This document shows positions 41,347 to 50,352 of a stretch of DNA of 64,000 nt, piece by piece. Made by a program: the position numbers and the translations under genes. Where the stretch lies: assembly GCA_964498755.1 (NCBI GenBank), contig CAZCIB010000007.1, positions 6,152-70,151 on the forward strand, given 5' to 3'. Each line of letters starts with the position of its first letter. The first letter of the stretch is position 1. The notes below the pieces were generated by a model, which did not search any database, had not been told where the DNA came from, and saw only the letters and a list, made by a program, of their open reading frames with translations. This DNA is from RZZS01 sp964498755. GTDB lineage: Bacteria; Pseudomonadota; Alphaproteobacteria; Micavibrionales; Micavibrionaceae.

Positions 41347-41752
41347 GTTTTTGAACAAAAATTTTATAATTTGTTGCCCTGTGGAAATATTGTTTCAATC
41401 AAAAAACTGCGGGGCTCAAGCGTTGCGTTAAATTTCCAACACTATAATGCACAGCTTATCCACAGCTCTTTTTTTTGAAAATTTTTACCCGGGAAGACGA
41501 AAACTGAGACTTAAAGTTGGCGTTTCGTAAAAAAACTCAGCCTGATTTACGATCCAGAAACGCAATTTTCAAATCGATTCGCTCTGGAAAAGTGTTTATT
41601 AACAGGGCTGTAAGAGCATTGCAAGGGGCTTGCCGATTTAAAGCGCACGGGCTCTAATTTTTTCTTGAAAAAAGGACAAAATTTGTAAACTTGATAAGCC
41701 TGTAAATACAGTTAGTTAGGATGTTAAAAATGGCGCATTATGGCAAAAAATT

Positions 41753-41820
41753 TTGACATAATCTGTTGACAAGTGGTAAAACAAAGGTTAAACCATTTTC
41801 ATCTGTTAGGAACTTGTTAA
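41753..41820 (+). promoter_or_regulatory. Adhesin promoter region with a CtrA-like half-matched site
   Basis: Two TTGACA hexamers (41753-41758 and 41766-41771) sit upstream of AT-rich -10 candidates. TTAG-N7-TTAA at 41806-41820 is one base from the CtrA consensus TTAA-N7-TTAA. A plain pattern match; function inferred. Confidence 0.35.
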
Positions 41821-41870
41821 TTATTTACCGGAGCCAGATCAAGGCTTCGATCGGGAAAAAGGAGCATAAA

Positions 41871-44800
41871 ATGGATTCGAGCAACGCCGTCATCGTTGAT
41901 CCTGGTATGGACGCGACTACAGTAGTTTCAATAGATCAGGGCAGCGAAACCGCTTTTGGTTTTGAGGTGTCTGATATCAGCAATATGGTCGTTACAAATG
42001 ACGGCTCCCTTGAAATTTTTCTGAACAGCGGCGGCAAGGTTATTGTCGAGAACTTTGAAGAGCTCGCAGGTAACGGCATTAATATTCCGCTGTCTGATGG
42101 CACTGTTGTTGAAACAGCGGCGCTTTACAGTACGCTCGCCGGGACGGAAACCGCCGGGGCCGGAGACGTAGCCACGGGCAATGTTGGCGATGTTGGCAGC
42201 GCCGACGTTGTGATTATTTCCCGGCCCGCCGCCGGTTCTACAGAGGAGGTTACGCTCGAATCCGGTCAGACCTACAGCTTTGATTTTGATCTTTTTGCTC
42301 CTGAAACCGTCACCGAAAACGGGACCGCGCTAGAAATCGCGTTCGAAGACGGCGGACTCCTTATATTAAACGATTTTGCGCAGACCCAATCCGGCGCGCT
42401 TCCTCCCGAACTGACTCTGGCTGACGGCTCCGTTATTTCCGGCGAAGAGCTGATCACCACAGTTCGTCTCGCAAAAACGATGCCGGAAGACGAGCTGCTT
42501 GAGGATATTGAAGAGCCGCAAACCGCTGGCCGCGAGCAGCAGCAGGTCATGGACATAACCGAGGTCGCGGCCACGACGGAAGATACGCCTACGCAAAATT
42601 TGCTGGAGGCGCAAATAAATGAAGAGATTACGGCGCGCGATATGAACGACGCCGAAGATGTGAATGAAATTGCGCAGGAGCTCGCGCAGACCGAGCCCGC
42701 CGGCGGTGAAGAGCTGGCGCAGGTCGCGCAGCAGCTGGCGCAAATCGAACCTGCCGCAGGTGATCAGGCCGGTGGCGGTGATCGCGGCGGTTTTGGATTC
42801 CAGTCGGATGTCACTCCGGTTGCCGTTGGTCCGATTAACGCCATTGGCCCGCTCGGTCCGACGGCTCTGCAATACGGCGTCAGCTTCCAGAACGCGCAGG
42901 TTTTCCCTGAGGAATTCGTTGAAATTGATCCTCTCGCGCCGCCGACGCTTCTGGTGAATGGCGGCCTTGATAGCGCTGAAGTGTATGAAGACGGCAGCGT
43001 GTTCGTGCCGATCGTCGCGGCCCTGGATCCGTCCAATCCGTCCGGCACTTTCCTGACGCTGACGCTGACCGGCGTTGACCCGTCCGTATTCAGCGGTCCG
43101 GATTTCACGCCGACCGGCAACCCGGGCGAGTACGAGCTGGTTCTTCCGCCGGGAGATAATTACGACGGCGGCATTACGCTGACGCCTCCGCCGCAAAGCG
43201 ATATTGATCTGAGCGCGATTAGTGTGACCGCGACGGCCACCAGCCCCGCAACGGAACAGGTTGCGTCCGTGAATGACAGCTTTGATACGATCGTCGACGC
43301 CGTGGCGGACGAGCCGGACGTTGACGGCGACGATAACAGCGGCCTTGAAGATACGCCGCTTGCCGTCAACATAACGGGAAGCCTTGGGGCGGATGATTTC
43401 GACGGCTCGGAATCGATTTTGAAGTATGAAATCGCGATTCAGCCGGGAGCAGGATATTCCGTAGACGATTTCACGTTCAATCAGGGCACGGACCTCGGCG
43501 GCGGCGTATGGGAATTCACGCCGGCTGAGCTAACCGGCCTTGAAGTGACGCCGCCTCTGGACTTTGTCGGCGACGTGCCGATGGAAGTCACGATCTTCAA
43601 CACTGAAATTCCGGTGAGCGACAGGGAGTTTGACGACACGAATGACAACAATCAGGCCGATGACACGTTTACGTTGACGTGGTTCCCGGATCTGAACCCG
43701 CCGAAACTGACCGTTAACAACAATATTGACGATGCGGTCGTTAAAGAAGACGGCAGCGTTGACGTGCCGGTTACGGCGGAATTCGACGGCACGGCCGGCG
43801 CGATTGCGGGCAATGAAGTGATGACGCTGACCGTGTCCGGCATTGACCCGAGCTGGACCGCGACGCTCGAAGGCGAAGCTGGCTCCGTCTGGACGCCAAC
43901 CGGCAATCCGGGCGAGTTCGCGATCACGCTTCCCGCGGGCGTCGAATATGACGGCAAGTTTACGTTTGAGCCTCCGGCGGATAGCGATCTCGACATGACC
44001 GGGCTGAACGTCACGGCCAGCGTCTACGATCCCGATCTCGATAAGACTGCGAGCACAAGCGACGGCTTTAACGTGATTACGGACGCCGTCGCCGACGATC
44101 CGACGCTTTCCGCTTCTTCTCCGGGCGGCGAAGAAGACAGCACGATCGATCTTGATATCACGACGGCTGTCACGGACACCGACTCTTCGGAAATCATCGA
44201 CCGCATCGAGGTTGACCTCAGCGACTTTCCGGCGGGCGTAACGCTGACGGCGGGAACGCAGAACGGGGATATCTGGACGCTTGCCCCGTCCGATCTGACC
44301 GGTCTCGGCATCAAAGTGCCGCACGGCGTGACGGGCGATTTCGACATTAAAGTCACGTCCTTCTCGCAGGAAACCGTTGTTCCGAACGATCCGGCAAACG
44401 AAGAAGTCGATTTCTCGGATAACGAGGCGGACACGACGAAGACGATCACAATCACGGTTGACCCGGACAACGTCCCTGAGAACGTCGGCGCGGCGAATGC
44501 GGGCGAAGAAGGCGTTCTTGAGGCCTTAAGCGCGCTTGAGCTCACCGGCACGGTCAACGCCGATTTCGGCGACGATACGCCGGGCTCGTTCACAGGCTCC
44601 GGAAATTACGGCGCGAGCGGCTCCATTCAGACCGGAACGCTCCGCAGCAACGGCGTGGAAGTGACCGTCAGCTTTGACCCGGCCACGAACACCTATACGG
44701 GCGCCGCCGGTACGACGCCTGTCTTTGAACTCGTTGTAGAGAATGACGGCGACTATACGTTCAAGCTGTTTGAAGAGCTCGACCACAACGATCCGAACCT

Positions 44801-47800
44801 CAATGACAATACGGCGCCGGATGAGGGCGACGTGATTCAGCTGAGCTTCGGCGTGAACGCCACGGACGATCAGGGCGATACGACAGAGGGCTTTATCAAT
44901 ATCGACGTCACCGACGACAGCGTCATCGCCAATGACGACGTCAACACCTTTGACGCGACGGTTGGCAGCGCAAGCGGCAACGTCGTCTCCGGCAGCGGCG
45001 CGGACGATCCGGCTACGGCGAAAGACGACCTCAGCGTCGACGTGCCGAACCGCGTTACCGAAGTGGACGGCGTCGCCGTGCCGCAGGACGGCAGCACGGT
45101 TGATATCGCTGGCGTCAACGGAACGCTGACCATCGATATGGACGGCAATTACACATATAACTTCACAGGCAGCCTCGGCGGCGGCAGCGCAAGCTACACC
45201 GCGGACCCGGCTGATCTGGAAGGCGACAACGACATTACCGTCAACGGCATCACGATTACCGGCAGCGACAACCTGACCTACGTGTCGTCCGACGGCGGCG
45301 GTTTCGGCGTCAAGGGCGGCAGCGAGAAAGTCTGGCCATCGGGCGAGAGCGTCGAAGTCAGCTTCGACCCGGCCGATCAGGTCACGTTCACGCTTGCCGA
45401 TATCGGCACGAACAATCTGGACGATTCGATTGACTTTAAAGTGACGCTCGAGAGCGGAGCGGTTGTCGATTACGTCTTCGATCTCGGCGCGACGACGCCG
45501 GTTGGCGGCAAGGTCGACGTGACGCTGAACGCATTTGACTTCGGGACGGACGATCCGATTACTTCGGTTGAAATCTCCTCCGTGACCGATCCGGCTTCGT
45601 TCCTGCTGCACGGCGTTGAGGTGCATTACGCGGGCGTGGATTGCCTCGAGGATGAATTTGTCTACACTTTGACCGACGGCGAGGGCGATACCGAAACGGC
45701 GACCTTGACGCTGAAAGCCAAGGACCTGACGGATACGACGCCGGTTCTTTCGGCGGCTGACGAAACGGCGAAAGAATCCGACCTGACGCCGGGACCGGAA
45801 GTTGAAACCGGAACGCTGGTCGCTGATTTCTTCGGCGAAGGCCCGGGCGTTTACGGCACGGACGGTGCGTTTAGCGAGAACGTGCCTAGCCTGACCTCGA
45901 ACGGCGAGACGATCACCGTCACGCATACGAGCGGCTCTTATGTCGGCGAATCGGCGGACGGGCGCGAGATTTTCACGCTCACCGTTCAGAACAACGGCTC
46001 TTACGCCTTTACGCTTAAGGACGTGATCGACCACCCGGAAGGCACGCCGCAGGATCAGGCCATCGAGCTTGAGTTCGGCGTGACGGCCACGGACGCCGAC
46101 GGCGATACGGGCGCGAACGTGATTACCGTCACCGTTAAAGACGACGTTCCGAGCATTACGTCGGCCCCGGCGATCGAGGTTGACGAAGACGCGATTACGG
46201 CGACAAATCCGGCGGAAGTCTCCGGCAGCCTTGCGCATGATTATGGCGAAGACGGACCGGGCAATATTCTGGCCGAAGGCAACGCTTCGATCGTCCCGGC
46301 CAGCGGCGCCCTGACCTCCGGCGGCGATCCGGTTCTCTATACTACCGTCGGCAATAAATATATCGGCACGGCGGGCGGCGAGACCGTCTTTGAACTGAGC
46401 TTCGAGAACAACGGCGATTACACGTTCAAACTGTTCAAGCCGTTTGACAACGCGCCGGGCAGCGACGAAACGAATATCGAATTCGGCGTGAAAATCACCG
46501 ACTTCGACGGCGACACGGACACCGCGACCGTCGCGATTAAAATCGATGACGATATTCCGAAAATCGCCACGCCGACCGTAGGCAAAGGTCTGGAAGAGCT
46601 GGATGAAACGGCCCTTGCCGCGACGAATCCGCTTGAAGTCAGCGGCAAGTTGACGGTTGACAGCGGCGCCGACGTTCCGGCGGTTGTCGACTCGAACGGC
46701 AATTTCTCCTTCGGCGGTTCCGTGCCGAAAGAGGGCGTCGTCGGCAAGCTGCTTTCCAACGGCGTAGACGTTGACGTCAGCTTTGACGATACGACGAACA
46801 CCTATACGGGCGCTGCGGGTACGGACACCGTATTCACGATGGTGGTTGAAGCGGACGGCTCATATACGTTCAAGCTGTTTTCGCCCCTGGATCACGCGGA
46901 TGACAGCGATCCGAATGACGTTATTAACCTGAACTTCCCGGTTTTCGTAACGGACAATGACGGGGACGTGGATGGCGAGACGATTGTCATCAAAGTCGCC
47001 GACGACGCGCCGCTGGCTGTAGACGATACGGCGACCGTTTCCGAAAGCGCAGGCAGCGCGAGCGGCAACGTGATTATCGCGAACGATACCGAGTCTCAGG
47101 ATACGCCGAACTCAGTTACGAAGATTGAATTCGGCGGGACGGAAAAAGACGTTCCGGCGGGCGGCTTCGCGGAAATCGACGGTGATTACGGGACGCTGAA
47201 AATCTTCTCGAACGGCGATTACACGTACACGATTACGGCGTCGAACCCGCCGGACGTGAGCGAGAGCTTTACCTATACGCTGACCGACTTTGATGGCGAT
47301 TCGGATACGGCCGACCTGACGCTGGATCTTGAAGTCATAGATGACCAGCCGAAAGTCGATTCGCCGAGCGTTACGCTTGACGAGACCGACGGTCTGGCGA
47401 GCCTGACGGCAAGCGGCAACGTTAACCCTGACTACGGTGCGGACGGACCGGGCGAAGTTACGGTCAGCGGTCCGGCCAGCTCCAGCACGGCGCTGTTCAC
47501 CAATGGCGCGGCGATTACGATCTCCGAAACCGCCAACGGATATGTCGGCGAAACGGCGGCCGGCCTGAAAGCGTTCGAGCTTTTGCTCGAGTCTGACGGC
47601 AGCTACGACTACAACCAGTTCGTAACGCTCGACCACACGGACAGCGTTGATACGGACAGCGCGACGCGCAACGCCGATCACGACGACGACAGGATCGAGC
47701 TGACCTTTGGCTTTACCGCGACGGACGATGACGGCGACACAAAAGACGGCGATATCACGATCACCGTTCAGGATGACGGCGTCGACGCGGTCAATGACAC

Positions 47801-50069
47801 GGTGACGTACGACGCCGGTCTCGGCGGCGCGAGCGGCGACGTTCTGGCCAATGACGACCTGTCCAATGATCTGGAAAATCTTGTGACGAAGATCAAATTC
47901 GGCGGCACGGTCAAGGACGTTCCCGAAGGCGGCTTCGCCGAGATCGACGGCGACAACGGCGTTCTGAAAATCTTCTCGGACGGAACGTATGAATACACGG
48001 TCGATCCGGCGAAGGTTAGCGGCACGGGCGGCGAAACCTTCTCGCTCGACCCGACTCAGGCCGACGCCAGCGGCCTACAGGACTTTGTCGAGCGCAACGG
48101 CATCCGCGTTGAAATCGGCGATGTCACGACGACGAACCCGAGCCATGTCTACGATATTTCCTGGGTGAATAAAGGTGAAGGCGCGGGGCTTGGCATCGAC
48201 AAAACCAACCACAACAATGACAGCAAGAAAGTCTGGCCTTCGGGCGAGTCGTTCAATATCGGCTTTGCGCAGGATGCGGACACGATCGAAATCACGGTCG
48301 CGGATATCGGCGATAACAACGATAACGGCGATAAAGGCATCGACTTCATCGTCACGCTCAAGGACGGCACGACAGTGAGCGGCGAACAGCAAATCGTTCC
48401 CGGACAGGTTAATGGCGGTCTGTTTAGCTTTAACGTAAACTCGGCGGACTACGGCCAGCCGATCAAGGCGATCGAGATTTCCTCGGAAAATCTGAGCGGT
48501 GATCAATACGGCGCGGCGTCCTTTACGCTGAACAACGTGTCTTACACGACGCCGGGCGAGCAACCGCCGGAATGCGTTGAGGACTGCTTCGAGTACACGC
48601 TTGTTGACGGCGACGGCGATTTCGATACGGCCAAGCTCAAGCTTAAAGGCATCGTGCCGGAGCTGATCGTCGGCGAGAACGTGGACGACCAGGGCAATTC
48701 GACGACCGAATACCGCGTCGGCGAGGGCGAAGGCGAGATCATCGGCGGCAAGGCGTCCGATATTCTGATCGGCGACGTCGGCGGGGCGAAGGTTGCGGAT
48801 CAGGACTTCAACGTCGTTCTGATCCTCGACGTCAGCGGCAGCATGAACAATAACAACCGGATTGATCTGCTGCAGCACGCGGTGAACAATCTGCTTGGCG
48901 AGTTCAATGACTACAACAACGGCGAAATAAAGGTTCATGTCATACCGTTCGCCAACAATGCCAAAACGCCGGGCACGTTTACCGTGACCAATGACGGCGA
49001 TTTTAACGCCGCCACGCATTTCGTGAACGATCTGGACGCGAACGGCTTTACGAACTATGAAGCCGCGCTTCAGGCCGCCAATCACTGGCTGTCCGGCTCC
49101 GAGCCGATCAGCGGCGCAACGACGCTGAGCTACTTTGTGTCGGATGGTCGTCCGAACTATTATCTGAACGATAGTGGGCACGTTGTTAAAAACAGCGACG
49201 ATACGGCGGCTTCCGTAGCGCAGTACACCGGAACGGCGGATGGTACGAACGAGGCCGGCACGCTGAAATCGCTCAGCGACGAAGTCTTCGGCGTCGGCAT
49301 CAATATTGGCTCGGATATCGCGCGCATCGACCTGATCGACAGTGACGGAGACGCCATAAACGTGACCGATCCGAACGATCTGGACGCGACGCTCGATGCG
49401 CTCAGCCCGCTGAAGGATCTTGAAGCCGCAGGCGACGACGTCATTAAGGGCGGCGAAGGCAATGACATTATCTTCGGCGACGCCGTCAATACCGATGCGC
49501 TTGCAGCTGCGCAAGGCATTGCAGCCGAAAAAGGAACCGGCTGGGACGTCTTCGCGCAGCTCGAATCAGGTTCCGGCTGGGATCGCGCCGATACGCTCGC
49601 ATACATCCGCAGCAACGCGGAAGAGCTTGCCGCAGAATCCGTCGTCGGCTCAAACAATGCGCGTGACGGCGGGCATGACGAGCTCTTCGGCGGCACGGGC
49701 GATGACATGATCTTCGGCCAGGAAGGCGATGATCTGATTTCCGGCGGCGAAGGCAATGACGTACTCTTCGGCGGCACGGGCGCGGATATCTTCCTGTTCG
49801 AAAGCATCGTGGACGGCGTCGATACGATCAAAGACTTTGACGAAAGCGAAGGCGATACGTTTGGCCTTGATGCGTTGCTGACGCAGTACGATCCAACGAC
49901 GGAAGCGATTGAAGACTTCGTTTTCACGCGCGAGGAAAGCGGTAACACCATCGTATCCGTTGACGTGAACGGCTCCGGCAACGCAGGCGCGGCGAGCGAT
50001 CTTGCCGTACTTGAGGGCGTCACCGGCGTAAGCGCGGAGGATATAGTCGGCGCATCGGCAAGCGTTTAA
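41871..50069 (+). CDS. Giant type I secreted repeat adhesin with VWA and RTX domains
   Basis: 2732 residues from ATG 41871 (AAGGAG 7 bases upstream); an earlier in-frame TTG overlaps the promoter and is rejected. Order: two related N-terminal modules (LEIFLNSGGKVIVENFEEL; LEIAFEDGGLLILNDFAQT) to about 210; a Gln/Glu-rich linker with QELAQTEPA/QQLAQIEPA; two long beta repeats starting PPTLLVNGG (about 357) and PPKLTVNNN (about 610); five VCBS/T1SS-143-type repeats near 885, 1310, 1448, 1586 and 1843; a duplicated KVWPSGES module (about 1153 and 2119); a VWA domain with MIDAS LDVSGSM (Asp2320), FTNYEAAL and SDGRPN; RTX nonapeptides GGEGNDIIFGD and GGTGDDMIFGQEGDD (about 2525 and 2606 on); C-terminal secretion signal. 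Three cysteines noticed in total. Acidic and Ca2+-binding. A role in attachment or biofilm is inferred. Confidence 0.93.
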   Translation: MDSSNAVIVDPGMDATTVVSIDQGSETAFGFEVSDISNMVVTNDGSLEIFLNSGGKVIVENFEELAGNGINIPLSDGTVVETAALYSTLAGTETAGAGDVATGNVGDVGSADVVIISRPAAGSTEEVTLESGQTYSFDFDLFAPETVTENGTALEIAFEDGGLLILNDFAQTQSGALPPELTLADGSVISGEELITTVRLAKTMPEDELLEDIEEPQTAGREQQQVMDITEVAATTEDTPTQNLLEAQINEEITARDMNDAEDVNEIAQELAQTEPAGGEELAQVAQQLAQIEPAAGDQAGGGDRGGFGFQSDVTPVAVGPINAIGPLGPTALQYGVSFQNAQVFPEEFVEIDPLAPPTLLVNGGLDSAEVYEDGSVFVPIVAALDPSNPSGTFLTLTLTGVDPSVFSGPDFTPTGNPGEYELVLPPGDNYDGGITLTPPPQSDIDLSAISVTATATSPATEQVASVNDSFDTIVDAVADEPDVDGDDNSGLEDTPLAVNITGSLGADDFDGSESILKYEIAIQPGAGYSVDDFTFNQGTDLGGGVWEFTPAELTGLEVTPPLDFVGDVPMEVTIFNTEIPVSDREFDDTNDNNQADDTFTLTWFPDLNPPKLTVNNNIDDAVVKEDGSVDVPVTAEFDGTAGAIAGNEVMTLTVSGIDPSWTATLEGEAGSVWTPTGNPGEFAITLPAGVEYDGKFTFEPPADSDLDMTGLNVTASVYDPDLDKTASTSDGFNVITDAVADDPTLSASSPGGEEDSTIDLDITTAVTDTDSSEIIDRIEVDLSDFPAGVTLTAGTQNGDIWTLAPSDLTGLGIKVPHGVTGDFDIKVTSFSQETVVPNDPANEEVDFSDNEADTTKTITITVDPDNVPENVGAANAGEEGVLEALSALELTGTVNADFGDDTPGSFTGSGNYGASGSIQTGTLRSNGVEVTVSFDPATNTYTGAAGTTPVFELVVENDGDYTFKLFEELDHNDPNLNDNTAPDEGDVIQLSFGVNATDDQGDTTEGFINIDVTDDSVIANDDVNTFDATVGSASGNVVSGSGADDPATAKDDLSVDVPNRVTEVDGVAVPQDGSTVDIAGVNGTLTIDMDGNYTYNFTGSLGGGSASYTADPADLEGDNDITVNGITITGSDNLTYVSSDGGGFGVKGGSEKVWPSGESVEVSFDPADQVTFTLADIGTNNLDDSIDFKVTLESGAVVDYVFDLGATTPVGGKVDVTLNAFDFGTDDPITSVEISSVTDPASFLLHGVEVHYAGVDCLEDEFVYTLTDGEGDTETATLTLKAKDLTDTTPVLSAADETAKESDLTPGPEVETGTLVADFFGEGPGVYGTDGAFSENVPSLTSNGETITVTHTSGSYVGESADGREIFTLTVQNNGSYAFTLKDVIDHPEGTPQDQAIELEFGVTATDADGDTGANVITVTVKDDVPSITSAPAIEVDEDAITATNPAEVSGSLAHDYGEDGPGNILAEGNASIVPASGALTSGGDPVLYTTVGNKYIGTAGGETVFELSFENNGDYTFKLFKPFDNAPGSDETNIEFGVKITDFDGDTDTATVAIKIDDDIPKIATPTVGKGLEELDETALAATNPLEVSGKLTVDSGADVPAVVDSNGNFSFGGSVPKEGVVGKLLSNGVDVDVSFDDTTNTYTGAAGTDTVFTMVVEADGSYTFKLFSPLDHADDSDPNDVINLNFPVFVTDNDGDVDGETIVIKVADDAPLAVDDTATVSESAGSASGNVIIANDTESQDTPNSVTKIEFGGTEKDVPAGGFAEIDGDYGTLKIFSNGDYTYTITASNPPDVSESFTYTLTDFDGDSDTADLTLDLEVIDDQPKVDSPSVTLDETDGLASLTASGNVNPDYGADGPGEVTVSGPASSSTALFTNGAAITISETANGYVGETAAGLKAFELLLESDGSYDYNQFVTLDHTDSVDTDSATRNADHDDDRIELTFGFTATDDDGDTKDGDITITVQDDGVDAVNDTVTYDAGLGGASGDVLANDDLSNDLENLVTKIKFGGTVKDVPEGGFAEIDGDNGVLKIFSDGTYEYTVDPAKVSGTGGETFSLDPTQADASGLQDFVERNGIRVEIGDVTTTNPSHVYDISWVNKGEGAGLGIDKTNHNNDSKKVWPSGESFNIGFAQDADTIEITVADIGDNNDNGDKGIDFIVTLKDGTTVSGEQQIVPGQVNGGLFSFNVNSADYGQPIKAIEISSENLSGDQYGAASFTLNNVSYTTPGEQPPECVEDCFEYTLVDGDGDFDTAKLKLKGIVPELIVGENVDDQGNSTTEYRVGEGEGEIIGGKASDILIGDVGGAKVADQDFNVVLILDVSGSMNNNNRIDLLQHAVNNLLGEFNDYNNGEIKVHVIPFANNAKTPGTFTVTNDGDFNAATHFVNDLDANGFTNYEAALQAANHWLSGSEPISGATTLSYFVSDGRPNYYLNDSGHVVKNSDDTAASVAQYTGTADGTNEAGTLKSLSDEVFGVGINIGSDIARIDLIDSDGDAINVTDPNDLDATLDALSPLKDLEAAGDDVIKGGEGNDIIFGDAVNTDALAAAQGIAAEKGTGWDVFAQLESGSGWDRADTLAYIRSNAEELAAESVVGSNNARDGGHDELFGGTGDDMIFGQEGDDLISGGEGNDVLFGGTGADIFLFESIVDGVDTIKDFDESEGDTFGLDALLTQYDPTTEAIEDFVFTREESGNTIVSVDVNGSGNAGAASDLAVLEGVTGVSAEDIVGASASV

Positions 50070-50352
50070 CTGGAACAGGTTTGCACTCCCTTCCCGAACG
50101 TTCCTAACGGGTGTGCAATTTACGGAAGCCGGTACATTTCCCGTGTACCGGCTTCTTTTTATAAGCCCGCAAGCGAAGTCAAGACTGTGAATTTTGCGGA
50201 ATATGGTGAAAACAACTTGAAAAATCCGGGAAAACTTAGCTAAGTAGCTGAGACATAAAACGTAAGGCTTGCGTCCCGGACTGAAACGGTTCATATATGT
50301 AGGAAGTTTTAAAGCAAGCGGATCAGTCAAAAAAAGAGGCTTGGTGAATTCG
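50070..50352 (+). other. Non-coding gap between adhesin and TolC-like gene
   Basis: Holds a terminator at 50125-50161 and a partial inverted repeat TTGCAC...GTGCAA just before it. No further gene or clear promoter was seen, though TolC transcription must start here or read through. Confidence 0.6.
50125..50161 (+). terminator. Terminator after the adhesin gene
   Basis: Perfect 12-bp stem GAAGCCGGTACA / TGTACCGGCTTC with a 7-base loop followed by TTTTT. It would separate adhesin from exporter expression. Confidence 0.95.

Larger units (their letters stand above)
40670..41870. other. 1.2-kb AT-rich non-coding stretch with many hairpins
   Basis: No convincing gene on either strand. Visible hairpins: AAACTCCGG/CCGGAGTTT ends (about 40785-40857), GTCTGA/TCAGAC with an internal ACGGACG/CGTCGGT stem (about 40870-40935), GCGGATG-ACCCC-CATCCGC (40989-41007), CGTGG-CGAA-CCACG (about 41116-41129), CCTTT/AAAGG (about 41190), and a terminator at 41308. 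A perfect DnaA box TTATCCACA lies at 41456-41464. The last 120 bases are the adhesin leader. Confidence 0.75.

Noticed and set aside
41712..41727. Second CtrA-like site (TTAG...TTAA)
   Set aside because: The spacing is 8 or 4 bases, not the 7 required.
41766..41870. 35-residue N-terminal extension of the adhesin
   Set aside because: It starts at a TTG inside a likely -35 element and has no ribosome site; the ATG at 41871 has AAGGAG at good spacing.
41380..41870. Chromosome origin
   Set aside because: Only one perfect DnaA box was found and none of the usual origin neighbours (dnaA, hemE, parAB, mnmE) are present.
44526..46238. 570-residue minus-strand frame inside the adhesin
   Set aside because: It is very rich in Arg and Val with no domain and lies opposite the repeat-rich adhesin frame, whose codon bias creates it.
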